Source: an uncultured Oscillospiraceae bacterium (GTDB lineage Bacteria; Bacillota; Clostridia; Oscillospirales; Oscillospiraceae). Taken from it: a DNA stretch of 13,951 nt. This document shows, in pieces, positions 6,940 through 13,898 of the stretch. How positions within the stretch are numbered: the stretch's first letter is position 1; each line of letters starts with the position of its first letter. Location of the stretch: contig CAJLCG010000060.1 of NCBI GenBank assembly GCA_905205085.1, positions 1 to 13,951 on the forward strand. Direction: 5' to 3'. The notes under the pieces were generated by a model, which was not told where the DNA came from, made no database searches, and worked only from the letters and a program-made list of their open reading frames with translations. Both the position numbers and the translations under genes were made by a program.

Positions 6940-6953
6940 CGAACTTATGTTTC
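6940..6953. promoter_or_regulatory. LexA (SOS) box-like site
   Basis: CGAACTTATGTTTC matches the Bacillus LexA consensus CGAACRNRYGTTYC at 13 of 14 positions (the mismatch is T at the first R). It overlaps the last codons of the kinase gene and lies nine bases upstream of the -35 of the promoter that heads the block containing recA. The consensus is established; binding here is a prediction, and a chance match in 14 kb is not negligible. Confidence 0.4.
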
Positions 6954-8372
6954 AATCGGCAGACGGACCGTCACCAGACATCCTCCGCCCTCGGCATTTC
7001 CAATGTCCAGGGTTCCCTCATGGCGGGTGACGATCTCCTCACACACGGCCAGTCCGATGCCGGAACCTCTGGCCTTGGAGCTTCCCTTATAGAACTTGTA
7101 TTTTACGTGAGGCAGCTCCTCCTCCGGGATACCGGGGCCATAGTCCCGGATGCGGATGACCGCTGACTCCTCCTCTTGGGCAATGGATACGTCGATGCGT
7201 TTGCCCGAACCGCCGTGCTTGCCCGCGTTGTCCAGCAAGTTGCAGAACACCTGGCGCAGCCGCTCCGGGTCACCGCTGATGGGCACTGCCTCCTCCGGGC
7301 AGTCCTGGTAGGTCAGCTCAATGCCCTCACGGCGGAAGAACTCCCGGTAGGTATACACCGCGTCCTCCAGCTCCGCCTTCAAATCCAGCGGCTCCACCGA
7401 CAGGGTAAAGCGTCCGTCCGACATACGTGAGAACTCCAGCAGCTCCTCCACCATGTTGGTCAGCCGCCGGGCCTCGGAGACGATGATGTCCATGCCCTTG
7501 CGCACATCCTTGGGGTCCCGCAGCTCGCCGCTCTGGATGGTCTCGGCCCAGCCGGTAATGGCGGTCAGGGGTGTGCGCAGCTCATGGGAGACGGAGGAGA
7601 TAAACTCCGACTGAGTCTTCTCCGACTGCTTGATTTTCAGGGACATGTCGTTGATGGTGTCGGTCAGTTCCCCGATCTCATCATCAAATTTCTTTTCAAT
7701 CTGTACACCATAGCTGCCGTCGGCAATGAGCCGGGCGGTTTCCGTAATGCTGGCTAGGGGCTCCACAATGGAGCGGACAAAATACAGGTTGGAGAAATAC
7801 ACCAGGGCCAAAATCACAGCGCCCAACAGACAGGCCAAGGCTACTGACAGGAAAAACTGCCAATCAATAGCCACCAGTGAGGTAACGTACCGCACGATAG
7901 TTACGGTCTGCCCATGGTAGACCACTGGAGCGGAGGCGGCCACGATCCGCTCTCCGGTGTGGGGGTCCGTCCCCATCCACGCTTTAGACTCCTGATTGAC
8001 CAGTGCGCTCTGAATATCCGGTGTGCCCGGCGTAGTACCGGCCGCCAAATCATTGCTGGAGTACTGCACCGCCCCGGTGGTATCCAGGAATTGCAGTTCC
8101 AGCTTGGTCTTATTCTCAAACTCCTGCACCGCACTTTGCGCATTGGTCCAATACTGACTGCGGGTATAGGAGGCAAATCCCCGGGCCCGGTCCTCCGCCT
8201 GGCGCTGGAGATCGTTCATGGTGGTGGTATAGTAGTAACTCCACATGGCCGCGGCAAAGGTGCCCAAAGCCATGGCCAGCACCAACAGTACCACGCCTAC
8301 GCTGTTAATGAGCCAGCGCCGCCGGATACCTCGAATTTTCACTTTATCCGTTACAACGACCTTCTTGGCCAT
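6945..8372 (-). CDS. HAMP-type sensor histidine kinase
   Basis: A 475-residue membrane kinase. A cytosolic basic N-terminus is followed by TM1 (about 22-45), an extracytoplasmic sensor of about 120 residues (50-168) and TM2 (about 172-195). A HAMP linker (196-250; SIVEPLASITETARLIADG) leads to the HisKA domain with phosphoacceptor H263 (SSVSHELRTPLTAI). The ATPase domain has the N-box LLDNAGKH (N382), G1 RDYGPGIP (D410) and G2 GSGIGLAV (436-443). All catalytic motifs are intact. The ATG start has GGAGG seven bases upstream. It is the likely partner of the response regulator at 8745-9434 but is separated from it by a 372-base gap filled by a repeat array. The signal is unknown; the lipoprotein of the same block may take part in sensing. 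Confidence 0.92.
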   Translation of the reverse strand: MAKKVVVTDKVKIRGIRRRWLINSVGVVLLVLAMALGTFAAAMWSYYYTTTMNDLQRQAEDRARGFASYTRSQYWTNAQSAVQEFENKTKLELQFLDTTGAVQYSSNDLAAGTTPGTPDIQSALVNQESKAWMGTDPHTGERIVAASAPVVYHGQTVTIVRYVTSLVAIDWQFFLSVALACLLGAVILALVYFSNLYFVRSIVEPLASITETARLIADGSYGVQIEKKFDDEIGELTDTINDMSLKIKQSEKTQSEFISSVSHELRTPLTAITGWAETIQSGELRDPKDVRKGMDIIVSEARRLTNMVEELLEFSRMSDGRFTLSVEPLDLKAELEDAVYTYREFFRREGIELTYQDCPEEAVPISGDPERLRQVFCNLLDNAGKHGGSGKRIDVSIAQEEESAVIRIRDYGPGIPEEELPHVKYKFYKGSSKARGSGIGLAVCEEIVTRHEGTLDIGNAEGGGCLVTVRLPIET

Positions 8373-8443
8373 TTGAGCACCTCCCCTCCCGGGTTATGGG
8401 TTTTTCCGTAATGATTTGATTATGGATTGTCTGATACGGTAGT

Positions 8444-8598
8444 CTCCGCGCTTTGCACGATCACGCTGCGGGCTGGGCGCATGGCCGGGTTGACAACTTC
8501 TCCGACTTCGGGCAGACCCGGTTCAGCCTCTGGCTACCCCTGGGCTCTGCCCATCCGCTCCGGAGTCTGTCGCCCCTATGCGCCTGCCCTCCGCGCTT
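8444..8598 (-). repeat. Type I repeat unit, array B
   Basis: The second copy of the unit at 5711-5865: 155 positions, no gaps, nine differences. Both ends carry CTCCGCGCTT (8444-8453, 8589-8598); the distal one is shared with the next unit, giving a 145-base period. The core is at 8448-8478. Some differences fall in hairpin arms, and one becomes a U-G pair in the transcript (second hairpin), which suggests tolerance rather than loss of folding. About 70 bases of unremarkable A/T-richer leader (8373-8443) lie between this unit and the kinase start. Confidence 0.85.
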
Positions 8599-8740
8599 CG
8601 GCCTGTCACGCTGCGGATTGGGCGCGCGGCCGGGTCGATAACTCCGCTGTCTCCGCCGCCAAACAGAAGGCCTCTGGGCCTTCTTGGTTTGCCGGCATCC
8701 GCTCTGTCGTTATCTCCCCTGCGCGCCTATCCTCGCGCTT
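8589..8740 (-). repeat. Type II repeat unit, array B
   Basis: A unit of about 142 bases plus a border. Its core is at 8593-8623, followed by GCCGGGTCGA, a hairpin at 8659-8691 and the distal block CTCCCCTGCGCGCCTAT. It ends four bases from the stop codon of the response regulator (TAA then GGAGAAGCGCG on the minus strand), the same junction found after the DUF1385 stop. It pairs with the type II unit at 5571-5710, but the order of type I and type II units relative to the preceding gene is reversed. Confidence 0.7.
8659..8691 (-). other. Long imperfect hairpin inside type II unit, array B
   Basis: An eight-base perfect stem, AGAAGGCC and GGCCTTCT with a four-base loop (TCTG on plus, CAGA on minus), is extended by an AAA/TTT arm after two bulges. 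It lies at the same distance (70 bases) from the unit start as the hairpin 5640-5672 in the other array. The minus-strand 3' side ends in GTTTGG, a poor T-run, so it looks structural more than terminating and would let the kinase gene be transcribed. Confidence 0.55.
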
Positions 8741-8744
8741 CTCC

Positions 8745-9434
8745 TTAACTCCCCCACTTATATCCATAGCCCCACACGGTATTCACATAGGTGGGCTTGG
8801 TGGGATTGTCTTCGATTTTGATGCGCAGGCGGCGGATATTTACATCCACAATTTTCAGCTCGCCAAAGTAGTCCTTGCCCCATACCGCATCCAGGATTTC
8901 CTCTCGGGACAGGGCCTTCCCCGGGTTTTCCATAAACAGCTTCACAATGCCGTACTCCACCTGGGTCAGCTTTACCCGCTGTCCGTTCTTCTCCAACGTG
9001 CGGTTGCGGGTATTCAGCAGGAAGGGGGGCTGGCTGATCTCGTCGGGCGAGGTCTCCTCCTCTTCTCCGCCGGTGCGGCGGAATAGGGCGTCCACCCGGG
9101 CGGTCAACTCCGCCGGCGAGAAGGGCTTGGTCACATAGTCGTCTGCACCGGTCATCAGGCCGGTCACCTTGTCCATCTCCTGGGTCCGGGCGGTGAGCAT
9201 GATAATGCCAATTTTGTTGTCCATGGCCCGGATGCGGCGGCAGACCTCAAAGCCATCAATGCCAGGCAGCATAATGTCCAGCAGGGCCACCTTAATGCCC
9301 GGATTTTCCTTCAGGGCCACCAGAGCGTCCTCGCCGGTGGCGGCCTCAATGGTCTGATATCCCGCCCGCTTCAGGTTGATGACCACGAAGCTGCGAATGT
9401 TCTCTTCATCTTCCAGCACAAGAACTTTTCTCAT
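8745..9434 (-). CDS. OmpR/PhoB-family response regulator
   Basis: A 229-residue two-domain regulator. The receiver domain has acidic pocket D9/E10, phosphoacceptor D53 (LLDIMLPGIDG), T81, Y100 and K103 (DDYVTKPF). The winged-helix domain (about 130-229) contains LTQVEYGIVKLFMENPGKALSR, the recognition region VDVNIRRLRIKIED and the C-terminal hairpin YVNTVWGYGYKW. The ATG at 9434 is preceded by GGAAGG at six bases and gives the canonical N-terminus MRKVLVLEDEE; the frame stays open to 9527, but that overlaps the lipoprotein gene and is not family sequence. It follows the lipoprotein gene by 26 bases and is followed by repeat array B and then the kinase. It is expected to be phosphorylated by that kinase and to bind direct repeats upstream of its targets. 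Confidence 0.94.
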   Translation of the reverse strand: MRKVLVLEDEENIRSFVVINLKRAGYQTIEAATGEDALVALKENPGIKVALLDIMLPGIDGFEVCRRIRAMDNKIGIIMLTARTQEMDKVTGLMTGADDYVTKPFSPAELTARVDALFRRTGGEEEETSPDEISQPPFLLNTRNRTLEKNGQRVKLTQVEYGIVKLFMENPGKALSREEILDAVWGKDYFGELKIVDVNIRRLRIKIEDNPTKPTYVNTVWGYGYKWGS

Positions 9435-9460
9435 GGTTTTCCTTCCTTTCGCAGCATATC

Positions 9461-10915
9461 TTAGTCTGACCATCCGCTCTGGATCAGCTGGAAGGCCGAT
9501 ACCAGTTCCGTCTGGTCCATTCCGCAATCCCAGGAGGAATTGTAGAACGAGGCGGCATACACCGCGTTTTCCTCCTCCCGCAAGATGAAGCGGTTGGACG
9601 TGTTGGCCCGGTTGGTCTGACTGGTAAATTTGTAGATCACCAGGAAGGGGCTGGGGTCTCCGCTCTCCTCCAGGTGGTAGAAAATCACGGCCCGCTGACC
9701 GCTGATGGCGTCATAGCGGGAGATGGTGATTGAATCCTTCCAGCTGTCCGGAATGATCAGATACCATCCATCCGTCACATTGTGGTAGGTGGTACACACC
9801 GCATTACGCTGGCCATTATCATCGTACTGATACCAGTCGATCAGCCAGTAGTCGGAGGCGGTACTATCCTCCTGTCCCGGCAGCGGGCTGGGTTGGGGCA
9901 GCTCCAGCACCCCGTCCCCGTTGACGTCGGCAGGCTCCAGGTCCACATAGCGGCTGAGCGTCTCCCGGCTGATGCCGGTCTCCGGCGCCAAGCTGATGTT
10001 GGTAAGCTTACCCTGCTGGTAGGAGATCACGTCCACCACATGGCTGCCATCCGACAGCTCCGAGGAGACATACAGCGCTCTCACCGGCGGATCGCCGTTG
10101 ATGAAGTTCTGTTCCACTCCGCCGCGGCCTACACTCACCACTCCGGTGGACAGCGGCGCACTGTCCAGCTTCTGGAAGGTGCTGTCCTTCCAGCCGTACA
10201 CGTCTACCCCGCTGTTGGTCAGCGAGGGATCAATGCGCACAATGGCCACTTCGGTTCGGGTGTCCTGGTCGATATCGGTGAGGATATAGTCCCCATAGGC
10301 GGTGGTCATCCATTCGGTGCCCCGCAGATCATCTTTCTGCACGGAGGTGGTTGCGTTTTTACTGGCATCCGCCGCAGAGTTGGCCATTTGCAGCCGGGTG
10401 CGGCTCATGGGGGCTTCCACCGAGTATACACCGAGTAAATAGGCCCCGGTACTCATCTGCCAGCTGACCACCACTTCTTTTAATCCGCTGCCGTCCAGAT
10501 CAGCATAGTCCACCCGGTAGATGGCCGAGCCGTCCCCCTCCAGCATGGCGCTGACGGTGTAAGTTTCGTCCTCTCCTTTGGTGAAAAAGTAGATCTTCTG
10601 GGGCTTCTCTGCCCCCGGGACCCGGAAAAAGGTAACGGCGGTCTCCCGCTGGCCATCGCCATCCATATCCTGCAGCTGAATCAGCGCGGTATTATCGCCG
10701 GAGAGGACCGAGGTATCATCCACCTCGACTCCATATTCCTGGGCCAGACTGTCCTTGACCTCCCGAATCTTCTGGGTCAGATTTTCGTAATCCGCAGAGC
10801 GCTCCGGGCTCTGATAGAGTTCCTCCGAAGAGCGGAAAAAGCAGCCCGACAGCACCAGTACCAGTGCCATCAGCATGGCAGCCAGCACCCCTGTGGAAAT
10901 CCATCTGTTCTTCAC
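9461..10915 (-). CDS. Lipoprotein with Asp-rich DxDxDG-like repeats, partner of a two-component system
   Basis: A 484-residue secreted lipoprotein: basic start, hydrophobic segment 8-22 and lipobox LSGC with C25 as the lipidated cysteine. The body shows four Asp-rich motifs of the form DxDxDGxxE: near residues 83-91 (DMDGDGQRE), 139-147 (DLDGSGLKE), 214-222 (DIDQDTRTE, degenerate) and 330-338 (DVNGDGVLE). Each sits just before a beta-strand-like hydrophobic stretch. They resemble the calcium-binding loops of VCBS/FG-GAP-type beta-propellers. I set the start at GTG 10915 rather than GTG 10924, because the latter overlaps the ribosome binding site. It is the first gene of an operon with a response regulator (26-base gap) and a kinase, suggesting a role as an extracytoplasmic sensor or target of that system. 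No named family is recognised. Confidence 0.85.
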   Translation of the reverse strand: MKNRWISTGVLAAMLMALVLVLSGCFFRSSEELYQSPERSADYENLTQKIREVKDSLAQEYGVEVDDTSVLSGDNTALIQLQDMDGDGQRETAVTFFRVPGAEKPQKIYFFTKGEDETYTVSAMLEGDGSAIYRVDYADLDGSGLKEVVVSWQMSTGAYLLGVYSVEAPMSRTRLQMANSAADASKNATTSVQKDDLRGTEWMTTAYGDYILTDIDQDTRTEVAIVRIDPSLTNSGVDVYGWKDSTFQKLDSAPLSTGVVSVGRGGVEQNFINGDPPVRALYVSSELSDGSHVVDVISYQQGKLTNISLAPETGISRETLSRYVDLEPADVNGDGVLELPQPSPLPGQEDSTASDYWLIDWYQYDDNGQRNAVCTTYHNVTDGWYLIIPDSWKDSITISRYDAISGQRAVIFYHLEESGDPSPFLVIYKFTSQTNRANTSNRFILREEENAVYAASFYNSSWDCGMDQTELVSAFQLIQSGWSD

Positions 10916-10923
10916 AGCCCGCA

Positions 10924-10930
10924 CTCCTTT
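10924..10930 (-). promoter_or_regulatory. Ribosome binding site that fixes the lipoprotein start
   Basis: AAAGGAG on the minus strand stands eight bases from GTG 10915. An in-frame GTG at 10924 overlaps this site and cannot be served by it, so the shorter protein is preferred. Confidence 0.8.
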
Positions 10931-10976
10931 CTCTCATCCGCTTTGCGGCCTTGGTTCCATAAAAGTCCTGTTTATC

Positions 10977-10985
10977 ATCATACCA
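10977..10985 (-). promoter_or_regulatory. Extended -10 promoter of the lipoprotein-regulator-kinase operon
   Basis: TGG followed by TATGAT on the minus strand forms an extended -10 (TGN-TATGAT). No convincing -35 is seen at 16-18 bases, which extended -10 promoters tolerate. The start of transcription would be near 10970, giving an untranslated leader of about 55 bases. Confidence 0.55.
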
Positions 10986-11008
10986 TAAAAGGAAAGAAAA
11001 GAATATGG

Positions 11009-11022
11009 ATTTTTCGAAAAAT
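11009..11022. promoter_or_regulatory. 14-base perfect palindrome upstream of the lipoprotein promoter
   Basis: ATTTTTCGAAAAAT reads the same on both strands and is centred about 45 bases before the predicted start of transcription. It is flanked by GG and TCC, which nearly extend the symmetry. The position suits an activator or a repressor; the A/T runs could also act as an UP-like element. Confidence 0.4.
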
Positions 11023-11048
11023 TCCAGGTTCTTTTCCGGCATTATCAC

Positions 11049-11092
11049 GAAAAGCAGGCGCGCAGCGACAAAACTATGCCGCCGCGCGCCTG
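11049..11092 (-). terminator. Rho-independent terminator of the regulator-kinase operon
   Basis: Eleven bases after the kinase stop, CAGGCGCGC (11092-11084) pairs perfectly with GCGCGCCTG (11063-11055) over a 20-base loop. A short inner GCG/CGC pairing is possible. The tail CTTTTC follows. A nine-base GC stem with a T-run is a good terminator, although the T-run is short. Confidence 0.75.
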
Positions 11093-11102
11093 GCGCAAAC
11101 AA

Positions 11103-13025
11103 TCAGGATGCCTGGGGCAGAGTGACCATGGCTTTAAACAGGTCTCCGTCCACCACCAGCTCAAAGGTACCTCCCTGCAGCTCAGTCAAGCTGCGGGCAA
11201 TGGACAGTCCCAGTCCGGAACCCTCCGTGGTTCGCGAGGTATCGCCCCGGACAAAGCGCTCCATCAGCCGCTCCGCCGGAATATTCAGCGCCTCCCGGGA
11301 CACATTCTTGACCGCCAACGTGACGCTTCCCTTGCCCCGGATCAGTTCCACGTAGATTCGCGTGCCCTCCAGGGCATACTTGGCGCAGTTGCCCAACAGG
11401 TTGTCAATGACCCGCCACAAGTGGCGCCCGTCCGCGTAGACGTAGCTCTCCCCCTCCGGCTCGGTGCATACCACCGTCAGATGGCGCTCCTCCAGTTTCT
11501 CCTCGTACTCTCCCAGCGCCTGGCTGAGCAGCTGGTTCATACCGATCCGCTCCCGGTTCACCGACAGGGCTCCGGTGGACGCCTTAGACGCCTCCACCAG
11601 ATCTTCCGTCAGCTTTTTGAGCCGCTGGGACTTTCGGTCCAGCACCTCGATATACTCCTGGGCCTTTGGATCGGTCTGCTGGGTGGCTTTCAGGAGATTC
11701 ACATAGTTGATGATGGAGGTCAGCGGCGTTTTCAGGTCGTGGGATACGTTAGTGATCAGCTCCGCCTTGAAGCGCTCGCTCTTCATTTTCTCATCCACCG
11801 CGCTGTTCAGGCCGCTGGAGATGTTGTTCAGCGACTCCGCGTGGCGCTTAAGTTCGCCGGGCAGGCGGGTGGTATCAATTTTATGATTCACATTGCCCGC
11901 GGCAATCACATCGGTTCCCTTCCGAATCCGGCGAAATCCCGCCGACCACCAGCACACGATGACCAGCACCACCACGTTCACCACTATGCCGGGCAGCGGA
12001 CGGTAATAATACAGCGGCTCCCAGTAGTCTGCAAAAAAGATCACGCCCAGATAGGCGAGAAAGGCCAGGGTGCTTTTCCACGTAATGGGCAGGGTCTTCA
12101 TAAAATAAGCTGCGCTGGTCCACAGAAAGACAGCCAGCCGAAGCACCAGCGTGGTATGGACCAGAACATGGGCTTTACAGCGCACTGTGACGGTACGCAG
12201 CACCAGGGCTGCCACAGCTGCACCGCCCACTGCAATCATCCCAACCAGAGGGATGCTCTTGCGAACTGCCGCATCTCCATAATCCCACCAGTTCCACCAG
12301 GCGTCAGAAACTCCTCCCAAAAAATACATTTCCATAATCAGGACTGTTCCCAGCAGGAGAAGATAGGCCTCCAAGGGGATGTGCTCCTGCCAGGTGACAG
12401 CAACTCCCTCCTGCCCCGGCTTGTGGCCGGACCCCCAAAGGGCAAACAGAAAGAGGCCCGCTGCTGCCGCTCCCAAAGCAATGGTCAACCCCATATAGAA
12501 ATCAAAATTGGTGTAATCTAGGGAAAACTCCGCATAAATCTTATAAAATTCATCCTGCGTCTCCATATTCTCCATAGGTATGACCCCATAGAGGAGGATG
12601 CCTGAGTATTCTTCCCAAGTCAAAGCATAGACTTCCTGAACCTGTTGCTCTAATGTTCCCACAGATTCATCCAAATTAGTATAAATGACTTGGGTTCCAT
12701 CTTTTTCAAGAAACTGGTAACGAAAATTCGTGTTGCTCGGATCTAACTCGTTGTCTTTCTGTTTGACCTCGCTGCGGTAGACCTGCTCCGTCTCAAAATC
12801 CAAAACGCCCGTCAGTGCATTCTGGTAGTCCACATAGACCTTCACCCGGCCCACGTAGTCATCCAGCACCCGGGAAAATCTTCCCGTATCCTCGGGGGCA
12901 CTGTCATTGACGCAAGACAGGGCTATAATAGTCTTCTGTCCAAACACGGCACAGCCCCATACAGCTACCAGGAACAGCACCCAAGCCGCCAGACGGATCA
13001 GCAGGTTCTCCTGCGCCTTCCGCAC
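11103..13025 (-). CDS. Multi-pass sensor histidine kinase (VanS/PhoR-like core)
   Basis: A 640-residue kinase, longer than most VanS-type sensors. TM1 (about 11-29) is followed by a region of about 145 residues (30-177) and then by several hydrophobic segments at about 178-197, 218-237, 258-277, 287-308, 318-333 and 346-363. The HAMP-like linker is at 364-418. The HisKA box is TNVSHDLKTPLTSI with H429. The ATPase domain has N-box DNLLGNCAKY (N542), F591 and G2 GSGLGLSIA (602-610). The G1 motif reads VKNVS (572-576), lacking the usual DxG. An odd WWNWW cluster sits at 243-247. It starts with GTG abutting the TAA of the regulator, with AAGGGAGG seven bases upstream, so the pair is translationally coupled. 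A terminator follows. The signal is unknown; a cell-envelope stress role is only a guess from family resemblance. Confidence 0.92.
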   Translation of the reverse strand: MRKAQENLLIRLAAWVLFLVAVWGCAVFGQKTIIALSCVNDSAPEDTGRFSRVLDDYVGRVKVYVDYQNALTGVLDFETEQVYRSEVKQKDNELDPSNTNFRYQFLEKDGTQVIYTNLDESVGTLEQQVQEVYALTWEEYSGILLYGVIPMENMETQDEFYKIYAEFSLDYTNFDFYMGLTIALGAAAAGLFLFALWGSGHKPGQEGVAVTWQEHIPLEAYLLLLGTVLIMEMYFLGGVSDAWWNWWDYGDAAVRKSIPLVGMIAVGGAAVAALVLRTVTVRCKAHVLVHTTLVLRLAVFLWTSAAYFMKTLPITWKSTLAFLAYLGVIFFADYWEPLYYYRPLPGIVVNVVVLVIVCWWSAGFRRIRKGTDVIAAGNVNHKIDTTRLPGELKRHAESLNNISSGLNSAVDEKMKSERFKAELITNVSHDLKTPLTSIINYVNLLKATQQTDPKAQEYIEVLDRKSQRLKKLTEDLVEASKASTGALSVNRERIGMNQLLSQALGEYEEKLEERHLTVVCTEPEGESYVYADGRHLWRVIDNLLGNCAKYALEGTRIYVELIRGKGSVTLAVKNVSREALNIPAERLMERFVRGDTSRTTEGSGLGLSIARSLTELQGGTFELVVDGDLFKAMVTLPQAS

Positions 13026-13721
13026 TTAAATACCTCCCTTGTCCATCTTATAGCCCAGACCCCAGACCACCTTGAGGTACCGGGGCTCGGCAGGGTTGAT
13101 CTCAATTTTCTCCCGCAGGTGCCGGATGTGGACAGCCACCGTATTCTCCGAGCCGTAGGCGGGGTCATTCCACACCTGCTCATAGATCTGGGCCGAGGAG
13201 AAGACCTGGCCCGGGTGGGTCATGAGCAGCTTCAAAATATTATATTCAATGGGGGTAAGAGATACGGGCTCCCCGTCCACGGTCACTAGCTTGGCCCCGT
13301 CGTCCAGCGAGATGGGACCTACGCTCAAAAGTCCCGGCGCCTTCTCCGCTCCGCCCAGGGCGGTATAGCGCCGCAGCTGGCTCTTCACCCGGGCAATGAC
13401 CTCCAGCGGGTTAAAGGGCTTGGTAATATAGTCGTCCGCACCAATATTCAGGCCCAGAATCTTGTCGTTGTCCTCGCTTTTTGCCGTCAGCAGGATAATG
13501 GGCACATTGCTCCCCTCCCGCAGCTTGGCGGTAGCACGGATTCCGTCCAGTTCCGGCATCATAATATCCATCAGGATCAAGTGGATCTCATTTTGCTCCA
13601 CTGCCCGCAGAGCTTCATTCCCGTTATACGCCTTGACAGTCTTATATCCTTCGCTGCTCAGATAGATATCCAGGGCGGAAACGATATCTTTGTCATCATC
13701 ACAGATCAAAATGGTGTGCAT
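13026..13721 (-). CDS. OmpR/PhoB-family response regulator (VanR-like)
   Basis: A 231-residue DNA-binding regulator. The receiver domain has D8-D10 in the acidic pocket, phosphoacceptor D52 (LILMDIMMPELDG), T79, Y98 and K101 (DDYITKPFNP). The winged-helix domain (about 130-228) contains SLTPIEYNILKLLMTHPGQVFSS, the recognition helix region ENTVAVHIRHLREKIE and the final hairpin YLKVVWGLGYK. The ATG start has AAGGAG nine bases upstream. Its stop directly abuts the GTG of the kinase at 13025, so it is the cognate partner. It is transcribed away from the tRNA-Leu. The upstream region carries TTAAG-type repeats that could be its own binding sites. Confidence 0.95.
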   Translation of the reverse strand: MHTILICDDDKDIVSALDIYLSSEGYKTVKAYNGNEALRAVEQNEIHLILMDIMMPELDGIRATAKLREGSNVPIILLTAKSEDNDKILGLNIGADDYITKPFNPLEVIARVKSQLRRYTALGGAEKAPGLLSVGPISLDDGAKLVTVDGEPVSLTPIEYNILKLLMTHPGQVFSSAQIYEQVWNDPAYGSENTVAVHIRHLREKIEINPAEPRYLKVVWGLGYKMDKGGI

Positions 13722-13757
13722 GCTGTCCTTCTCCTTTACAAATGTTCTCTCATTGGT

Positions 13758-13801
13758 AGCATAGCACAGTCCTTTTAAGATGCAAGGCTTAAAATCTTAA
13801 G
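13758..13801 (-). promoter_or_regulatory. Promoter and inverted repeat upstream of the VanR-like regulator
   Basis: Minus strand: TTGCAT (13785-13780), 16 bases, then TATGCT (13763-13758), preceded by TGC as an extended -10. An inverted repeat, CTTAA-(4)-TTAAG (13788-13801), lies two bases upstream of the -35, and a third CTTAA follows inside the spacer, 22 bases from the first. Autoregulation by the regulator is an inference. Confidence 0.55.
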
Positions 13802-13856
13802 AACCGCTAAATTTTCTTCCATTTCCCCTGCCAAAGCCCGGATTTCCATTTTACTC

Positions 13857-13885
13857 TTGCAAATCGGGGTAAATTCATGTATAAT
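13857..13885 (+). promoter_or_regulatory. Promoter of tRNA-Leu
   Basis: TTGCAA (13857-13862), 17 bases, then a perfect TATAAT (13880-13885); the tRNA begins 13 bases later. This is a near-consensus housekeeping promoter, as expected for a tRNA gene, and it diverges from the promoter of the response regulator. Confidence 0.9.
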
Positions 13886-13898
13886 ACAGAAAGCCTTT

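Noticed and set aside
8373..8443. Promoter for the kinase gene after repeat array B
   Set aside because: A CATAAT occurs, but no -35 at a suitable distance; too weak to call.
9435..9527. N-terminal extension of the response regulator to 9527
   Set aside because: It overlaps the lipoprotein gene, and the canonical receiver start with GGAAGG is at 9434.
11076..12521. Plus-strand open frame of 481 codons
   Set aside because: Antisense to the kinase gene and without domain-like sequence.
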